The position numbers and the translations under genes were made by a program. The notes below the pieces were generated by a model that had not been told where the DNA came from, searched no databases, and saw only the letters and a list, made by a program, of their open reading frames with translations. Shown here one piece after another: positions 1 through 6,202 of a stretch of DNA of 8,165 bases (position 1 is the first letter of the stretch; the number at the start of each line of letters is the position of its first letter). The DNA is from Nitrososphaerota archaeon (GTDB taxonomy: Archaea > Thermoproteota > Nitrososphaeria > Nitrososphaerales > UBA183), in contig JAFLZE010000044.1 of NCBI GenBank assembly GCA_029785685.1, positions 1-8,165 on the forward strand. The letters run 5' to 3'.

Positions 1-52
1 GCCGTCTCTGTATATAATCCTAACAATTTAACGACCGACTCAAACTGGTGTG

Positions 53-77
53 TGGGGGTAGTCGGATTTGAACCGAC
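53..77 (-). tRNA. tRNA-like 3' end (T-arm plus 3' acceptor strand), probable fragment
   Basis: Read on the minus strand, positions 77-61 form a perfect T-arm: a 5-bp stem GTCGG/CCGAC closing the 7-nt loop TTCAAAT, which gives the B-box consensus GGTTCAAATCC. It is followed by seven bases (60-54, TACCCCC) fitting the 3' strand of an acceptor stem, and an A at 53 in the discriminator position. I could not find a good partner 5' acceptor strand, D-arm or anticodon arm to the right; GGGAGTC at 171-165 (minus) pairs at only five of seven positions and leaves no sensible D-arm. It may be a tRNA 3' fragment left by integration, a decayed tRNA, or an intron-containing tRNA that I could not fold. Confidence 0.5.
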
Positions 78-256
78 TAATATGTAGTGTTAGCTCTCAT
101 TTTATCGCGATTAAGAAGGTGAGGCGAGACTCGATCTCTCGAGCGTACTGCCCTACATCGTAGCGACTCCCGAAGACATACAGGGGTCAGTTACCAAAAT
201 GAAGCGATTTCTCGGAAACAAGCTGAACATCCCCTAGCTTCAGTGTCCGCCGGTAG

Positions 257-1159
257 GTGGGATTCACACTTAATCCATTCCGATTAGGAGCACAGCGGCC
301 TGACTGGTGGGTTTGGGTACTGAGCATAGACAGATCTCGTTGGCAAAGAGAGACAGACTACTTGAGCGACGTCATAAGGGAAATTGCACGCTCGCCCAAC
401 GTCTCTAGGCACAGACTAGCGGACAGGATGGCAACGGGCGAGTCCAGATTGAACAAGTACCTTGACATCCTGATAAAGTATGGAGTTGTAATCGACTCTG
501 CACACAAACTCCGCATAACATACCCGGACTACTTACATGTGGAGCGGTTGGCCTCGAACATCGTTAGAGACAGACTTGGTGAGAGACAAGAAGCTAGCCG
601 GAAGAGGCGGGAAAATGCTCACTCTCTTCGACTGCGTACTCGGGAGGGCAGGCGGGCTTACTCTGATTTCAGAAGATACTACACTATCAAGAGGAACCGC
701 CTGATACAACAAATCAAAGCTCGCAAGACGCGTCAACTAAGGAAGGCCATGGAGTCGGCCAAGTACAGACCAGATGGCTGGATTAGCGGGCAGGTTCGGT
801 CGATAAGGTCCGAAACAAGGCGCGAGATCCAGGCGGCAAGAAGACACTGCATTACACAGAAGAGATGGGCAAAGGCTCAGTTGGCCGAAGTCGAGAAATT
901 CGACCGCCGATTTACACTTCTTCTTGCTACAGCTGAAGAGAAGGGGGCTGGTTGGGCGCGTCGAAGGTTGTTGCGCGAGTGCGTAGCGCTTAGGCGACGT
1001 ATCAGCGAAAGCAATGTTCTGAAGAGATGGACAGAAGTACGCGAATACCTTGACGCCCATGAGGAAGAACTTGAGCGCCGACGACCCGCGTCCCCTCGGG
1101 AGATAGCCGCGTTCCTATCTCATCCTCTTGAGGTAGAGGACCTATTGTCAGGCTCTTAG
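257..1159 (+). CDS. Arginine-rich winged-helix protein, function unknown
   Basis: This is a 300-residue protein starting at GTG 257. An in-frame TAG lies immediately upstream, so this is the earliest possible start; no clear Shine-Dalgarno site is seen. Residues about 33-85 read as a winged helix-turn-helix, with the segment around SRHRLADRM and the following LNKYLDILIKYGVV resembling helices 2 and 3, so it probably binds DNA. The rest (about 95-275) is highly charged, probably helical or coiled-coil, and extremely basic: about 54 of 300 residues are arginine. The C-terminus turns acidic. It has no membrane segment and no recognisable catalytic motif. It lies on the same strand as the transposase operon but 268 nt upstream and probably outside it. 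A regulator or nucleic-acid-binding accessory protein of the mobile region is possible, but this is inference; I do not recognise the family. Confidence 0.7.
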   Translation: MGFTLNPFRLGAQRPDWWVWVLSIDRSRWQRETDYLSDVIREIARSPNVSRHRLADRMATGESRLNKYLDILIKYGVVIDSAHKLRITYPDYLHVERLASNIVRDRLGERQEASRKRRENAHSLRLRTREGRRAYSDFRRYYTIKRNRLIQQIKARKTRQLRKAMESAKYRPDGWISGQVRSIRSETRREIQAARRHCITQKRWAKAQLAEVEKFDRRFTLLLATAEEKGAGWARRRLLRECVALRRRISESNVLKRWTEVREYLDAHEEELERRRPASPREIAAFLSHPLEVEDLLSGS

Positions 1160-1200
1160 TTGGTTCTGCTACACATTCAATCCCATCTCCCACTCTTCTC

Positions 1201-1248
1201 GCCACTAGTGGCTGAAAACCAAGCTCTTGGCTTAAGACGCCTTTGTGG
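1201..1248. repeat. Palindrome and adjacent hairpin after the winged-helix gene; possible terminator
   Basis: Positions 1201-1212 are a perfect 12-bp palindrome (GCCACTAGTGGC). A second small inverted repeat, CCAA/TTGG around GCTC, follows at about 1219-1230. They lie 40-70 nt after the stop of the upstream gene. They could terminate its transcript or act as a protein-binding site. No strong T-run follows, so terminator function is uncertain. Confidence 0.3.
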
Positions 1249-1255
1249 TCAAGAG

Positions 1256-1263
1256 TATTTAAG
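1256..1263 (+). promoter_or_regulatory. Candidate archaeal TATA box for the DUF5131-transposase-tnpB operon
   Basis: TATTTAAG resembles the archaeal TATA-box consensus. It would place transcription start near 1285, giving a leader of roughly 140 nt before the GTG at 1428. It is the best promoter-like match in the gap between 1160 and 1427. No B-recognition element is clear, and an A/T-rich stretch at 1270-1277 could be an alternative. Confidence 0.35.
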
Positions 1264-1312
1264 CCGTGAAAAAATAATCGTGGCGCTTCTCATCAAGTCC
1301 GACCACGTTCTA

Positions 1313-1400
1313 CGGCATGAATCGCGTAGAAAATCCATGCCGAGTTGGTGGGGTCATCAAGGAGTCAGACCCTGCCCTCAATGCTACTCCGGTAGTGCAT
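1313..1400 (+). promoter_or_regulatory. Structured 5' leader upstream of the DUF5131 gene
   Basis: Three inverted repeats follow one another between the candidate promoter and the Shine-Dalgarno site. Arms 1313-1319 and 1336-1342 pair over 7 bp (CGGCATG/CATGCCG). Arms 1351-1355 and 1368-1372 pair over 5 bp (GGGTC/GACCC). A short CTAC/GTAG hairpin lies at about 1384-1395. The series suggests a folded leader, perhaps regulatory or bound by an element protein. It matches no riboswitch class I can name. Confidence 0.3.
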
Positions 1401-1412
1401 CCTGAAAGGAAA

Positions 1413-1418
1413 GGAGGT
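1413..1418 (+). promoter_or_regulatory. Strong Shine-Dalgarno site for the DUF5131 gene
   Basis: GGAGGT lies nine bases before the GTG at 1428. This fixes that codon as the start and shows that the operon is translated with a leader rather than leaderless. Confidence 0.75.
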
Positions 1419-1427
1419 CGGTAGTCC

Positions 1428-2150
1428 GTGGGAGAAAAAACCGCAATCCAATGGACCAAGTCTACCTGGAATCCAGTAACTGGCTGTACCAAGGTCAGTG
1501 AGGGATGTCGAAACTGTTACGCTGAAAGGGAGTCCCGTCACCTTCAGAGGATGGGAGTCAAGAGGTATGCCGCCGGCTTCACCCCGACCATCCACCCCGA
1601 AGCCTTGGCCGATCCGGCCAAGTGGAAGCAGCCGAGGCTCATCTTCACTGTCTCAATGGGAGACCTGTTCGAGAGCCACGTTCCCGACTCCTTCATCCTT
1701 GAGGTCTTCAAGACTATCGAGGAAGTCGCTCCATGGCATGTCTACCAGCTGCTTTCCAAGCGCCCGCTTAGAGTCCTCAACTTCCAACGGCGCTATTTTC
1801 CCGATGGCTTCCCGAAGAACACCTGGATTGGAACCAGCATCGAGGATAATCGAGTGGTTCGGCGTGCCGACTTCCTTCGCCAGGTGAAGGTCAAATCTGG
1901 CATCCGCTTCTTGAGTTGTGAGCCCCTGATTGGACCTGTCGATAGGCTCGACTTGGCCGGGATTGGGTGGGTCATCGGGGGATTTGAAAGTGGGCCTAGC
2001 TTCCGTCCAGGGAATCCTGACTGGGCGAGGTGGCTTCGGGATGAGTGTATTCGGCTTGGCATTCCCTTCTTCTGGAAACAGAACGGGGGCAGGCGACCCA
2101 AGTCAGGAGGAAGGTCCCTCGATGGTCGGGAATGGAGTGAGACGCCGTGA
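1428..2150 (+). CDS. DUF5131 family protein (phage Gp37/Gp68-like, COG4422)
   Basis: This 240-residue protein is a complete member of the Gp37/Gp68 family (PF07505). It opens with the family signature around WNPVTGC and three cysteines, C20, C27 and C30 (CX6CX2C). It continues with SMGDLFE (76-82), LSKRP (109-113), GTSIED (135-140), CEPLIGP (164-170), an ESGP block (187-190), FFWKQNGG (214-221) and the closing LDGREW. The cysteines suggest a metal or iron-sulfur site, and a radical-SAM-like role has been suggested for the family, but the biochemical function is unknown. One deviation is GGFESG, where GGESG is more usual. The start is GTG with a strong upstream Shine-Dalgarno site. The stop overlaps the start of the transposase gene by GTGA, so the two are probably translationally coupled. 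Such proteins are common on phages and plasmids, which fits an accessory role here. Confidence 0.9.
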   Translation: MGEKTAIQWTKSTWNPVTGCTKVSEGCRNCYAERESRHLQRMGVKRYAAGFTPTIHPEALADPAKWKQPRLIFTVSMGDLFESHVPDSFILEVFKTIEEVAPWHVYQLLSKRPLRVLNFQRRYFPDGFPKNTWIGTSIEDNRVVRRADFLRQVKVKSGIRFLSCEPLIGPVDRLDLAGIGWVIGGFESGPSFRPGNPDWARWLRDECIRLGIPFFWKQNGGRRPKSGGRSLDGREWSETP

Positions 2151-3931
2151 GCCTGGAACCCGAAGCCGGGCCCAAGCCGGGCCGAGGTCCTGACGGCTCC
2201 GAGGTGCCCTCCTCCTTGCGGTCCGAGCCCTGGACTGAAGCGATGAATGCTGACTGGGCAACGATTCTGGACCACTCATCCGAATGGGCGAGACTAACAG
2301 ATTCCGACTTGGTGTGGGCTATTGTCGTCGGGCGAGGCACGCCGATGGAGCAGCGTGAGATCAACTACGTCTTCTATGGCATCAAGACGAAGAAGCTGGG
2401 ACGCTCCAAAGGCAAGGCTCATCGAGCCGTACTCAAGTGCTTGTCCGACGGCAGACTTGTGTCGGGTCCTTCCAACACATACGTAGCCAACCCGAGTGAG
2501 GAAGTCCTAGGACGAGTAGCAGCAGTGCTCAGAAGGCCACCCCGCCAAGGGCCTGGAGCGCTGGATAATGACGAGACGGGTGTTGTGGGGGCTACTCCTC
2601 TCCCATCTGATGACGCGCAGACTAGACTCCATGAAACGGCGGGGACCCATGACGTCCAGTCCGTTGCTAACCTGTTCCAGGAGAACCGGCTGACGGGCAC
2701 CCTATTGGTGCAGCAGGCTCCAGGCTGGGAACCCGGCAGGAAGAAACCTGAGCGCAAGGCATCCCCGTTATCGCTCATAGACGACTACTTCCTCAGCATG
2801 TCCAGCCGAGCTGTCTCGAGGAGGTCAGGTATTCCAAAGAGTACCGTCTGGGACAGAATCAAGCGAGAGGCGAACAGTGCCCCCAAGGGAATCCAACTCT
2901 CAAAGCGCTTTGCTAGGCAAGCACCTTGGGGGCAAGAGGCAGGGGTGCCCCGTCCGAAGGTCCTTGCCCTAGACGCCGCGTTCTTTGGTCATAAACCGTT
3001 GAATCGGCTCAGGGACGGAAGGAAGGCCAACCACAAGCAATTCGTGTACACGCATATAGTCGACGTCCTCAGTCACGATCCCCTAGACTACTTCGTCGCA
3101 AGGTCGTACGACGACTTGCGGGGAAGGTCGAGCAAGGGCGCCAAGAAGTCATACAAGAGACAACTCTACAACCATCTCAAGGAGATAGCGGCTCCCTCCA
3201 AGGGGCACAGAGACACCCTTGGAATCCAACCCCAGGTCGTCGTCACGGACCTAGACAAGATCTTCATCTCGGTCGTCAGAAAGGTGTTCTTCAGGGGAAG
3301 AAAGGACCTTCGTGGGCGGATAGTTGGGTGCTACTTCCACTTCAAGCAAGACCTGAACACGAAGCTTCCAACGCTGAACCTTGCCCGCGACATAGCCAAC
3401 AGAGCAAGAGAACGGACGACTCTCGATTCTCCATGGGAAGTCCAGGAGAAGAAGCAACGACTCCTCTCGCAGAGAACCAAGCTGAAACGCTACTATGACT
3501 TGAAGGACCAGCTCAACCGGGTTGTCCTAGCTGAGGATGCGGCTACTCAGATGGCGTATCTGAACAATCTGAGACGGGTGAAGCAACGCGAGGCGAAGAA
3601 GGGAAACAAGAAGGACAAGAGGGTCATCACGGCCATAGACTATGTACTCACGAACATAGACTACTTCCCGCCGATTGAAGAACTCAGGAGGCTCGGGGTA
3701 ACCAACAGGCAGATCAACTGGGCGAAGCCAGAAGCAAACGAGAGGGAGACCGGCCCCACCAACAACGTCTGCGAGTCACACATGTCACTTCTGAAGCGTT
3801 TCTGGAAGAGCCGGAAGGGTGGCTTCCGCAGCGTCCGGTCGTTTGGGAAGATGGTCGACTACTACTGGTACCTCTACAGAAAGGAACGCTACGGAGACCC
3901 CGAAGAGCAGATAGGAGAGGAGCCGCAGTGA
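2147..3931 (+). CDS. DDE transposase, IS256/MULE-like, with N-terminal DNA-binding regions
   Basis: A 594-residue protein with an RNase H-fold transposase core. The first acidic residue is D276 in LALDAAFF. The second is D368 in VVVTDLDK, followed by C395 and H398 in CYFHFKQ, the C..H pattern typical of IS256/MULE enzymes. The third is E543 in TNNVCESHMSLLKRF. The 174 residues between D368 and E543 contain a basic helical insertion, also typical of this clade. The N-terminus has a predicted winged-helix region (about 45-108), a low-complexity acidic linker (about 130-200) and a helix-turn-helix (about 210-242). It probably cuts and joins element ends, as inferred from the fold. The GTG start at 2147 overlaps the upstream stop by GTGA, with GGAG at 2134-2137 nine bases before it. 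The exact IS family is not certain, and terminal inverted repeats were not found. Confidence 0.82.
   Translation: MSLEPEAGPKPGRGPDGSEVPSSLRSEPWTEAMNADWATILDHSSEWARLTDSDLVWAIVVGRGTPMEQREINYVFYGIKTKKLGRSKGKAHRAVLKCLSDGRLVSGPSNTYVANPSEEVLGRVAAVLRRPPRQGPGALDNDETGVVGATPLPSDDAQTRLHETAGTHDVQSVANLFQENRLTGTLLVQQAPGWEPGRKKPERKASPLSLIDDYFLSMSSRAVSRRSGIPKSTVWDRIKREANSAPKGIQLSKRFARQAPWGQEAGVPRPKVLALDAAFFGHKPLNRLRDGRKANHKQFVYTHIVDVLSHDPLDYFVARSYDDLRGRSSKGAKKSYKRQLYNHLKEIAAPSKGHRDTLGIQPQVVVTDLDKIFISVVRKVFFRGRKDLRGRIVGCYFHFKQDLNTKLPTLNLARDIANRARERTTLDSPWEVQEKKQRLLSQRTKLKRYYDLKDQLNRVVLAEDAATQMAYLNNLRRVKQREAKKGNKKDKRVITAIDYVLTNIDYFPPIEELRRLGVTNRQINWAKPEANERETGPTNNVCESHMSLLKRFWKSRKGGFRSVRSFGKMVDYYWYLYRKERYGDPEEQIGEEPQ
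3914..3922 (+). promoter_or_regulatory. Shine-Dalgarno site for tnpB inside the transposase gene
   Basis: GGAGAGGAG ends five bases before the GTG at 3928 and lies within the last codons of the transposase gene. It supports this start and allows either re-initiation after the GTGA overlap or independent ribosome loading. Confidence 0.65.
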
Positions 3932-5091
3932 GCGGGGACGAAGAAGAGAGCGTTCCGATTCTGACTGTCGTTCAGGCCTACTCGCCTGACATTAAGGTCC
4001 AACGTCTAATGCAACAGTTCAGGGGGATGGTCAACTACATCATAAGAGCGGGCGTGCGTTCCGGGAAAACCGACCGACGGGAGTTTGGAGAGGAAAGGAG
4101 GTACCTTCGTTCGGCGTATCGTCTGGAATCGTCTCTGGTTCAGTCTGCGATAGGCCACGCGGCCGGAATCCTCAAGCTCAGGAAGGAGGCACTGAAGGCC
4201 GGTCAAGAGGTGAAGGAGCCATATTGTCGGCGTCTCTTCCTGAAGGCCAGCGATGGTGTCCGGATCCGTGAGGGCATACTGGACATGCCGGAATGCATGA
4301 GGGTACCTCTCACTGAGCGGACCCTCGAGGTCATAGGGTCACATGAAGTGAAGCAGGTCACACTCACAGCGAACAAGTGCTGCATATCCTACTCGCTCGA
4401 GCCCGAACCCATCCCCACGTACGGGGTGCTAGCCTTGGACCTGAACCTAAGAAACGTGACAATGGCCGATACGAAGGGCAGCATCATCAGACTCGACATC
4501 GCAAGACTGGCCGATATTCCCATGACCTACAGGGATGTCCAATCTCGGTTCACGAGGAACGACAACAGGATACGTGAGGAGTTGTATCAGAAGTATGGTG
4601 ACCTGGAAAGGCGTCGGGTTAACAGTGAACTTCACAAGCTTACACACGCTGTGGTCGAATACGCAGCAGAGAACAACTTCGCGATAGCCGTGGAGGATCT
4701 CAACGGGCTGAGGGAGCGCTTCACCAGGGAGAGCGGTAAGACCGAGAGGTACCGGGCGATGATGAACCACTGGAGGTATGGCGAGATCCTGCGCCAGATA
4801 GCCTACAAGAGCGAGTGCGAGGGGGTCGAACTCATCCAACTGAACTCGCACGAGACGGCGGGAACCTCGAGCCGTTGCTCCTCGTGTGGCTGCGATTTCC
4901 TGGTCGAGGAGTCATACCGCACACTGAAGTGTCTCAAATGTGAGCTAGTCATAGACCGCGACGAGAACGCGGCGAAGAACATACTTGCTGGAGCCCTGAG
5001 GCACAGGGCTGTCGGGCGCCCAGAGGAAGCCATGCGGGAGCACGAAAGTGCGAGCTCGAAGGTCGATGGGCGTCAAGTTCGGCACGGCTGA
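3928..5091 (+). CDS. tnpB: TnpB RNA-guided nuclease (OMEGA type), apparently intact
   Basis: A 387-residue protein of typical TnpB length. The RuvC nuclease site is complete: D171 in VLALDLNLRN (RuvC-I), E256 in IAVEDLNGL (RuvC-II) and the DRDENAAKNI block (RuvC-III, D345 being the likely catalytic residue). A zinc finger with C317, C320, C335 and C338 lies between RuvC-II and RuvC-III. Residues 1-165 correspond to the nucleic-acid-binding N-terminal domains. Family members cut DNA using a guide RNA made from the transposon end and thereby help the element persist. No truncation or frameshift is seen, so activity is plausible. The GTG start overlaps the transposase stop by GTGA. A DDE partner is unusual, since known partners are Y1 or serine transposases. 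Strong hairpins follow directly after the stop. The nearest relatives I recall are in Nitrososphaeria. Confidence 0.93.
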   Translation: MSGDEEESVPILTVVQAYSPDIKVQRLMQQFRGMVNYIIRAGVRSGKTDRREFGEERRYLRSAYRLESSLVQSAIGHAAGILKLRKEALKAGQEVKEPYCRRLFLKASDGVRIREGILDMPECMRVPLTERTLEVIGSHEVKQVTLTANKCCISYSLEPEPIPTYGVLALDLNLRNVTMADTKGSIIRLDIARLADIPMTYRDVQSRFTRNDNRIREELYQKYGDLERRRVNSELHKLTHAVVEYAAENNFAIAVEDLNGLRERFTRESGKTERYRAMMNHWRYGEILRQIAYKSECEGVELIQLNSHETAGTSSRCSSCGCDFLVEESYRTLKCLKCELVIDRDENAAKNILAGALRHRAVGRPEEAMREHESASSKVDGRQVRHG

Positions 5092-5185
5092 ATCTGACCG
5101 ATTTCCGATGAATTGTTCGGTTTCAGATATCAGCGGTCTGCCGGGCTGTGCCCCACCCGTTTCCGCCCGGCGGACCGCCGATACA
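5092..5185 (+). ncRNA. Candidate omega RNA (reRNA) scaffold downstream of tnpB
   Basis: Two consecutive hairpins start one base after the tnpB stop. Hairpin 1 pairs 5093-5101 with 5117-5127, nine base pairs with a 2-nt bulge. Hairpin 2 pairs 5128-5146 with 5165-5183, 19 positions with one A/C mismatch and one G-U pair, and has an 18-nt loop. In known TnpB systems the guide RNA scaffold overlaps the tnpB 3' end and continues to the element border, with the guide just beyond it. Position, strand and structure fit that arrangement. By analogy the guide would begin shortly after 5183. Hairpin 2 could instead be a transcription terminator, although the expected T-run is absent. The exact RNA ends cannot be read from the sequence. 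Confidence 0.5.
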
Positions 5186-5360
5186 TGAAGTGTACAGTGA
5201 TAATCGGAAGAATTCTGCGAGTTTATATTCCGAGGCGCTGTTCTAGGATCCAAGGGACCGCGTAAAACAAAGGACGCTGTATGCTGACATAGCTTCAGCA
5301 GACGAAACCTTCTGCGATTTTTGCCACTAATCGTACTCCAAATGTCAATGCTGGGAGCGA
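5184..5360. other. Non-coding gap downstream of the tnpB unit
   Basis: No credible gene is seen here. It should contain the right border of the tnpB-bearing element, but no inverted repeat matching the left side was found. A small inverted repeat, GCTGA/TCAGC, lies at about 5284-5300, and a TATA-like box at 5222-5229. Confidence 0.5.
5222..5229 (+). promoter_or_regulatory. Candidate TATA box in the gap after tnpB
   Basis: TTTATATT is close to the archaeal TATA consensus. On the plus strand it would start transcription near 5255, ahead of the short ORF at 5361. The box is nearly symmetrical, so direction cannot be decided from it alone. Confidence 0.3.
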
Positions 5361-5561
5361 ATGGGGACGGAGCACATTGAGCAGTTTATCCAAGATCACG
5401 TCCCTTCGAAGTGTCCCGCCTGCACAGAGCGATTCCAGGATGAGCTAGGGAAGCAGGACTCCGGCGAAGAAGAGGACGATGACCATGTGAGGTTTTGTTC
5501 CTCTCGTGAGGTGTTCCGAAGGGGTGTTCCGAAGAGGGCGTCACATTACCCCCAAAGGTGA
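5361..5561 (+). CDS. Doubtful 66-residue ORF with one CxxC pair
   Basis: An ATG-started ORF with a GGGAG only three bases upstream, which is short spacing. The product has one CPAC pair (C18, C21), a very acidic middle (runs of E and D) and a basic C-terminus. The 12-bp tandem repeat lies within its 3' part, and its last bases overlap the 3' end of the membrane-protein gene on the other strand. I do not recognise a family. It may be a small zinc-binding protein, a gene remnant or a chance ORF. Confidence 0.2.
   Translation: MGTEHIEQFIQDHVPSKCPACTERFQDELGKQDSGEEEDDDHVRFCSSREVFRRGVPKRASHYPQR
5510..5534 (+). repeat. 12-bp tandem duplication
   Basis: GGTGTTCCGAAG occurs at 5510-5521 and again at 5523-5534, with one base between the copies. 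It looks like a small local duplication in the gap between the convergent tnpB and membrane-protein genes. Confidence 0.7.
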
Positions 5562-5926
5562 AGGAGAACAACGACGTTGTGAAGGGCTGGATAAGTAAAA
5601 AGCACAGCAGAGACCACCACAAGAACAAGAATAGCAAAACAGGAAATCGGCCTAAACCTTGCCCAGTAGTGCTTGAATGCCAAACCCAGACTGACCATAA
5701 CCGCCGCCTGAACATCTTTCACAATTACGAACCCCGCTGTGCCGAATGCGTTCATGATTGCTATACTCATTGCGACCGTTTCGTGTCCCCCGAGCGACAG
5801 ACCTATTGCGGTAGTCAGACCGTCAGCAAGACAACCAAATGCCGTGAGATAGGCAACATATGACGCGGCCTTCTGTGAGAGCGGACTCCTCAAGAACTCA
5901 GAGTAGGTGGGTGCTCCTTTCTGCAT
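5546..5926 (-). CDS. Small membrane protein, DUF5658-like
   Basis: A 126-residue, strongly hydrophobic protein. Probable membrane segments lie at about 21-46, 51-69, 71-85 and 94-122, with a short polar N-terminus that is not a cleavable signal peptide. The pattern D35, T38-T39, GG46-47, E49 and K70 across the first two or three helices resembles DUF5658, a family of small archaeal and bacterial membrane proteins of unknown function; this match is from memory. The ATG at 5926 is preceded directly by an in-frame TGA, so the start cannot be earlier. No clear Shine-Dalgarno site is seen. It stands alone between the two transposase units, converging on tnpB. It may be host sequence or cargo; nothing links it to transposition. 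Confidence 0.6.
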   Translation of the reverse strand: MQKGAPTYSEFLRSPLSQKAASYVAYLTAFGCLADGLTTAIGLSLGGHETVAMSIAIMNAFGTAGFVIVKDVQAAVMVSLGLAFKHYWARFRPISCFAILVLVVVSAVLFTYPALHNVVVLLHLWG

Positions 5927-5987
5927 TCATAGTCGCCATTGCATTGTGCCTAATAGTTCTTGGGCATCTCGAATTCCTCGGGTGCTT

Positions 5988-5997
5988 CCCCCGGGGG
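5988..5997. repeat. CCCCCGGGGG palindrome upstream of the membrane-protein gene
   Basis: A perfect 10-bp G/C palindrome lies about 60 nt upstream of the start at 5926, in the 276-nt gap between the membrane-protein gene and the IS6-type transposase. No other strong feature is visible between 5927 and 6180. It may be a binding site, or chance. Confidence 0.2.
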
Positions 5998-6179
5998 TTA
6001 TGGGGGTCCTGTTAGATGGCGGCTCAACCTCATCAATTGAGACTGTGGTTATGTGTGAATCAAGGCATCAGTTCCAATACCGCAAGGCAACACAGACCGG
6101 CGACTGATTGTTGCACTCAGCCTTCTGAGACTGAGGGACAGAACCCTGGGCCACCCCCTTGCGAGGAACAAAACCCCAG

Positions 6180-6200
6180 GTGAAGAAGGAGTAGGACTCC
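6180..6200 (-). terminator. Candidate hairpin terminator of the IS6-type transposase operon
   Basis: Just after the transposase stop (minus strand) there is a compact hairpin, GGAGT-CCT-ACTCC, at 6200-6188. It is followed on that strand by the pyrimidine stretch TTCTTC. The placement suits a terminator, though the stem is only 5 bp. Confidence 0.35.
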
Positions 6201-6202
6201 AC

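Noticed and set aside
53..171. Complete intron-containing tRNA on the minus strand from 171 to 53, using TGTAG/CTACA as anticodon stem.
   Set aside because: The acceptor stem pairs at only five of seven positions, no D-arm forms, and the anticodon loop lacks the expected T33. Only the T-arm end is supported.
1160..1405. Plus-strand frame of 81 codons starting with TTG just after the winged-helix gene.
   Set aside because: It has no ribosome site, a weak start codon and a composition without protein-like features, and the stretch is dominated by inverted repeats.
235..5298. 9-bp direct repeat TAGCTTCAG at 235-243 and 5290-5298.
   Set aside because: It is short enough to be coincidence, and no inverted repeats or longer similarity extend from it.
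1378..5352. 8-bp direct repeat TCAATGCT at 1378-1385 and 5345-5352, bracketing the three-gene operon like an IS256-type target duplication.
   Set aside because: About one such match is expected by chance between the two flanks, and the sequences just inside the copies do not form inverted repeats.
5558..5863. Plus-strand frame of 101 codons opposite the membrane protein.
   Set aside because: The minus-strand frame has clear membrane segments; this frame lacks hydrophobic or domain structure and looks like its shadow.
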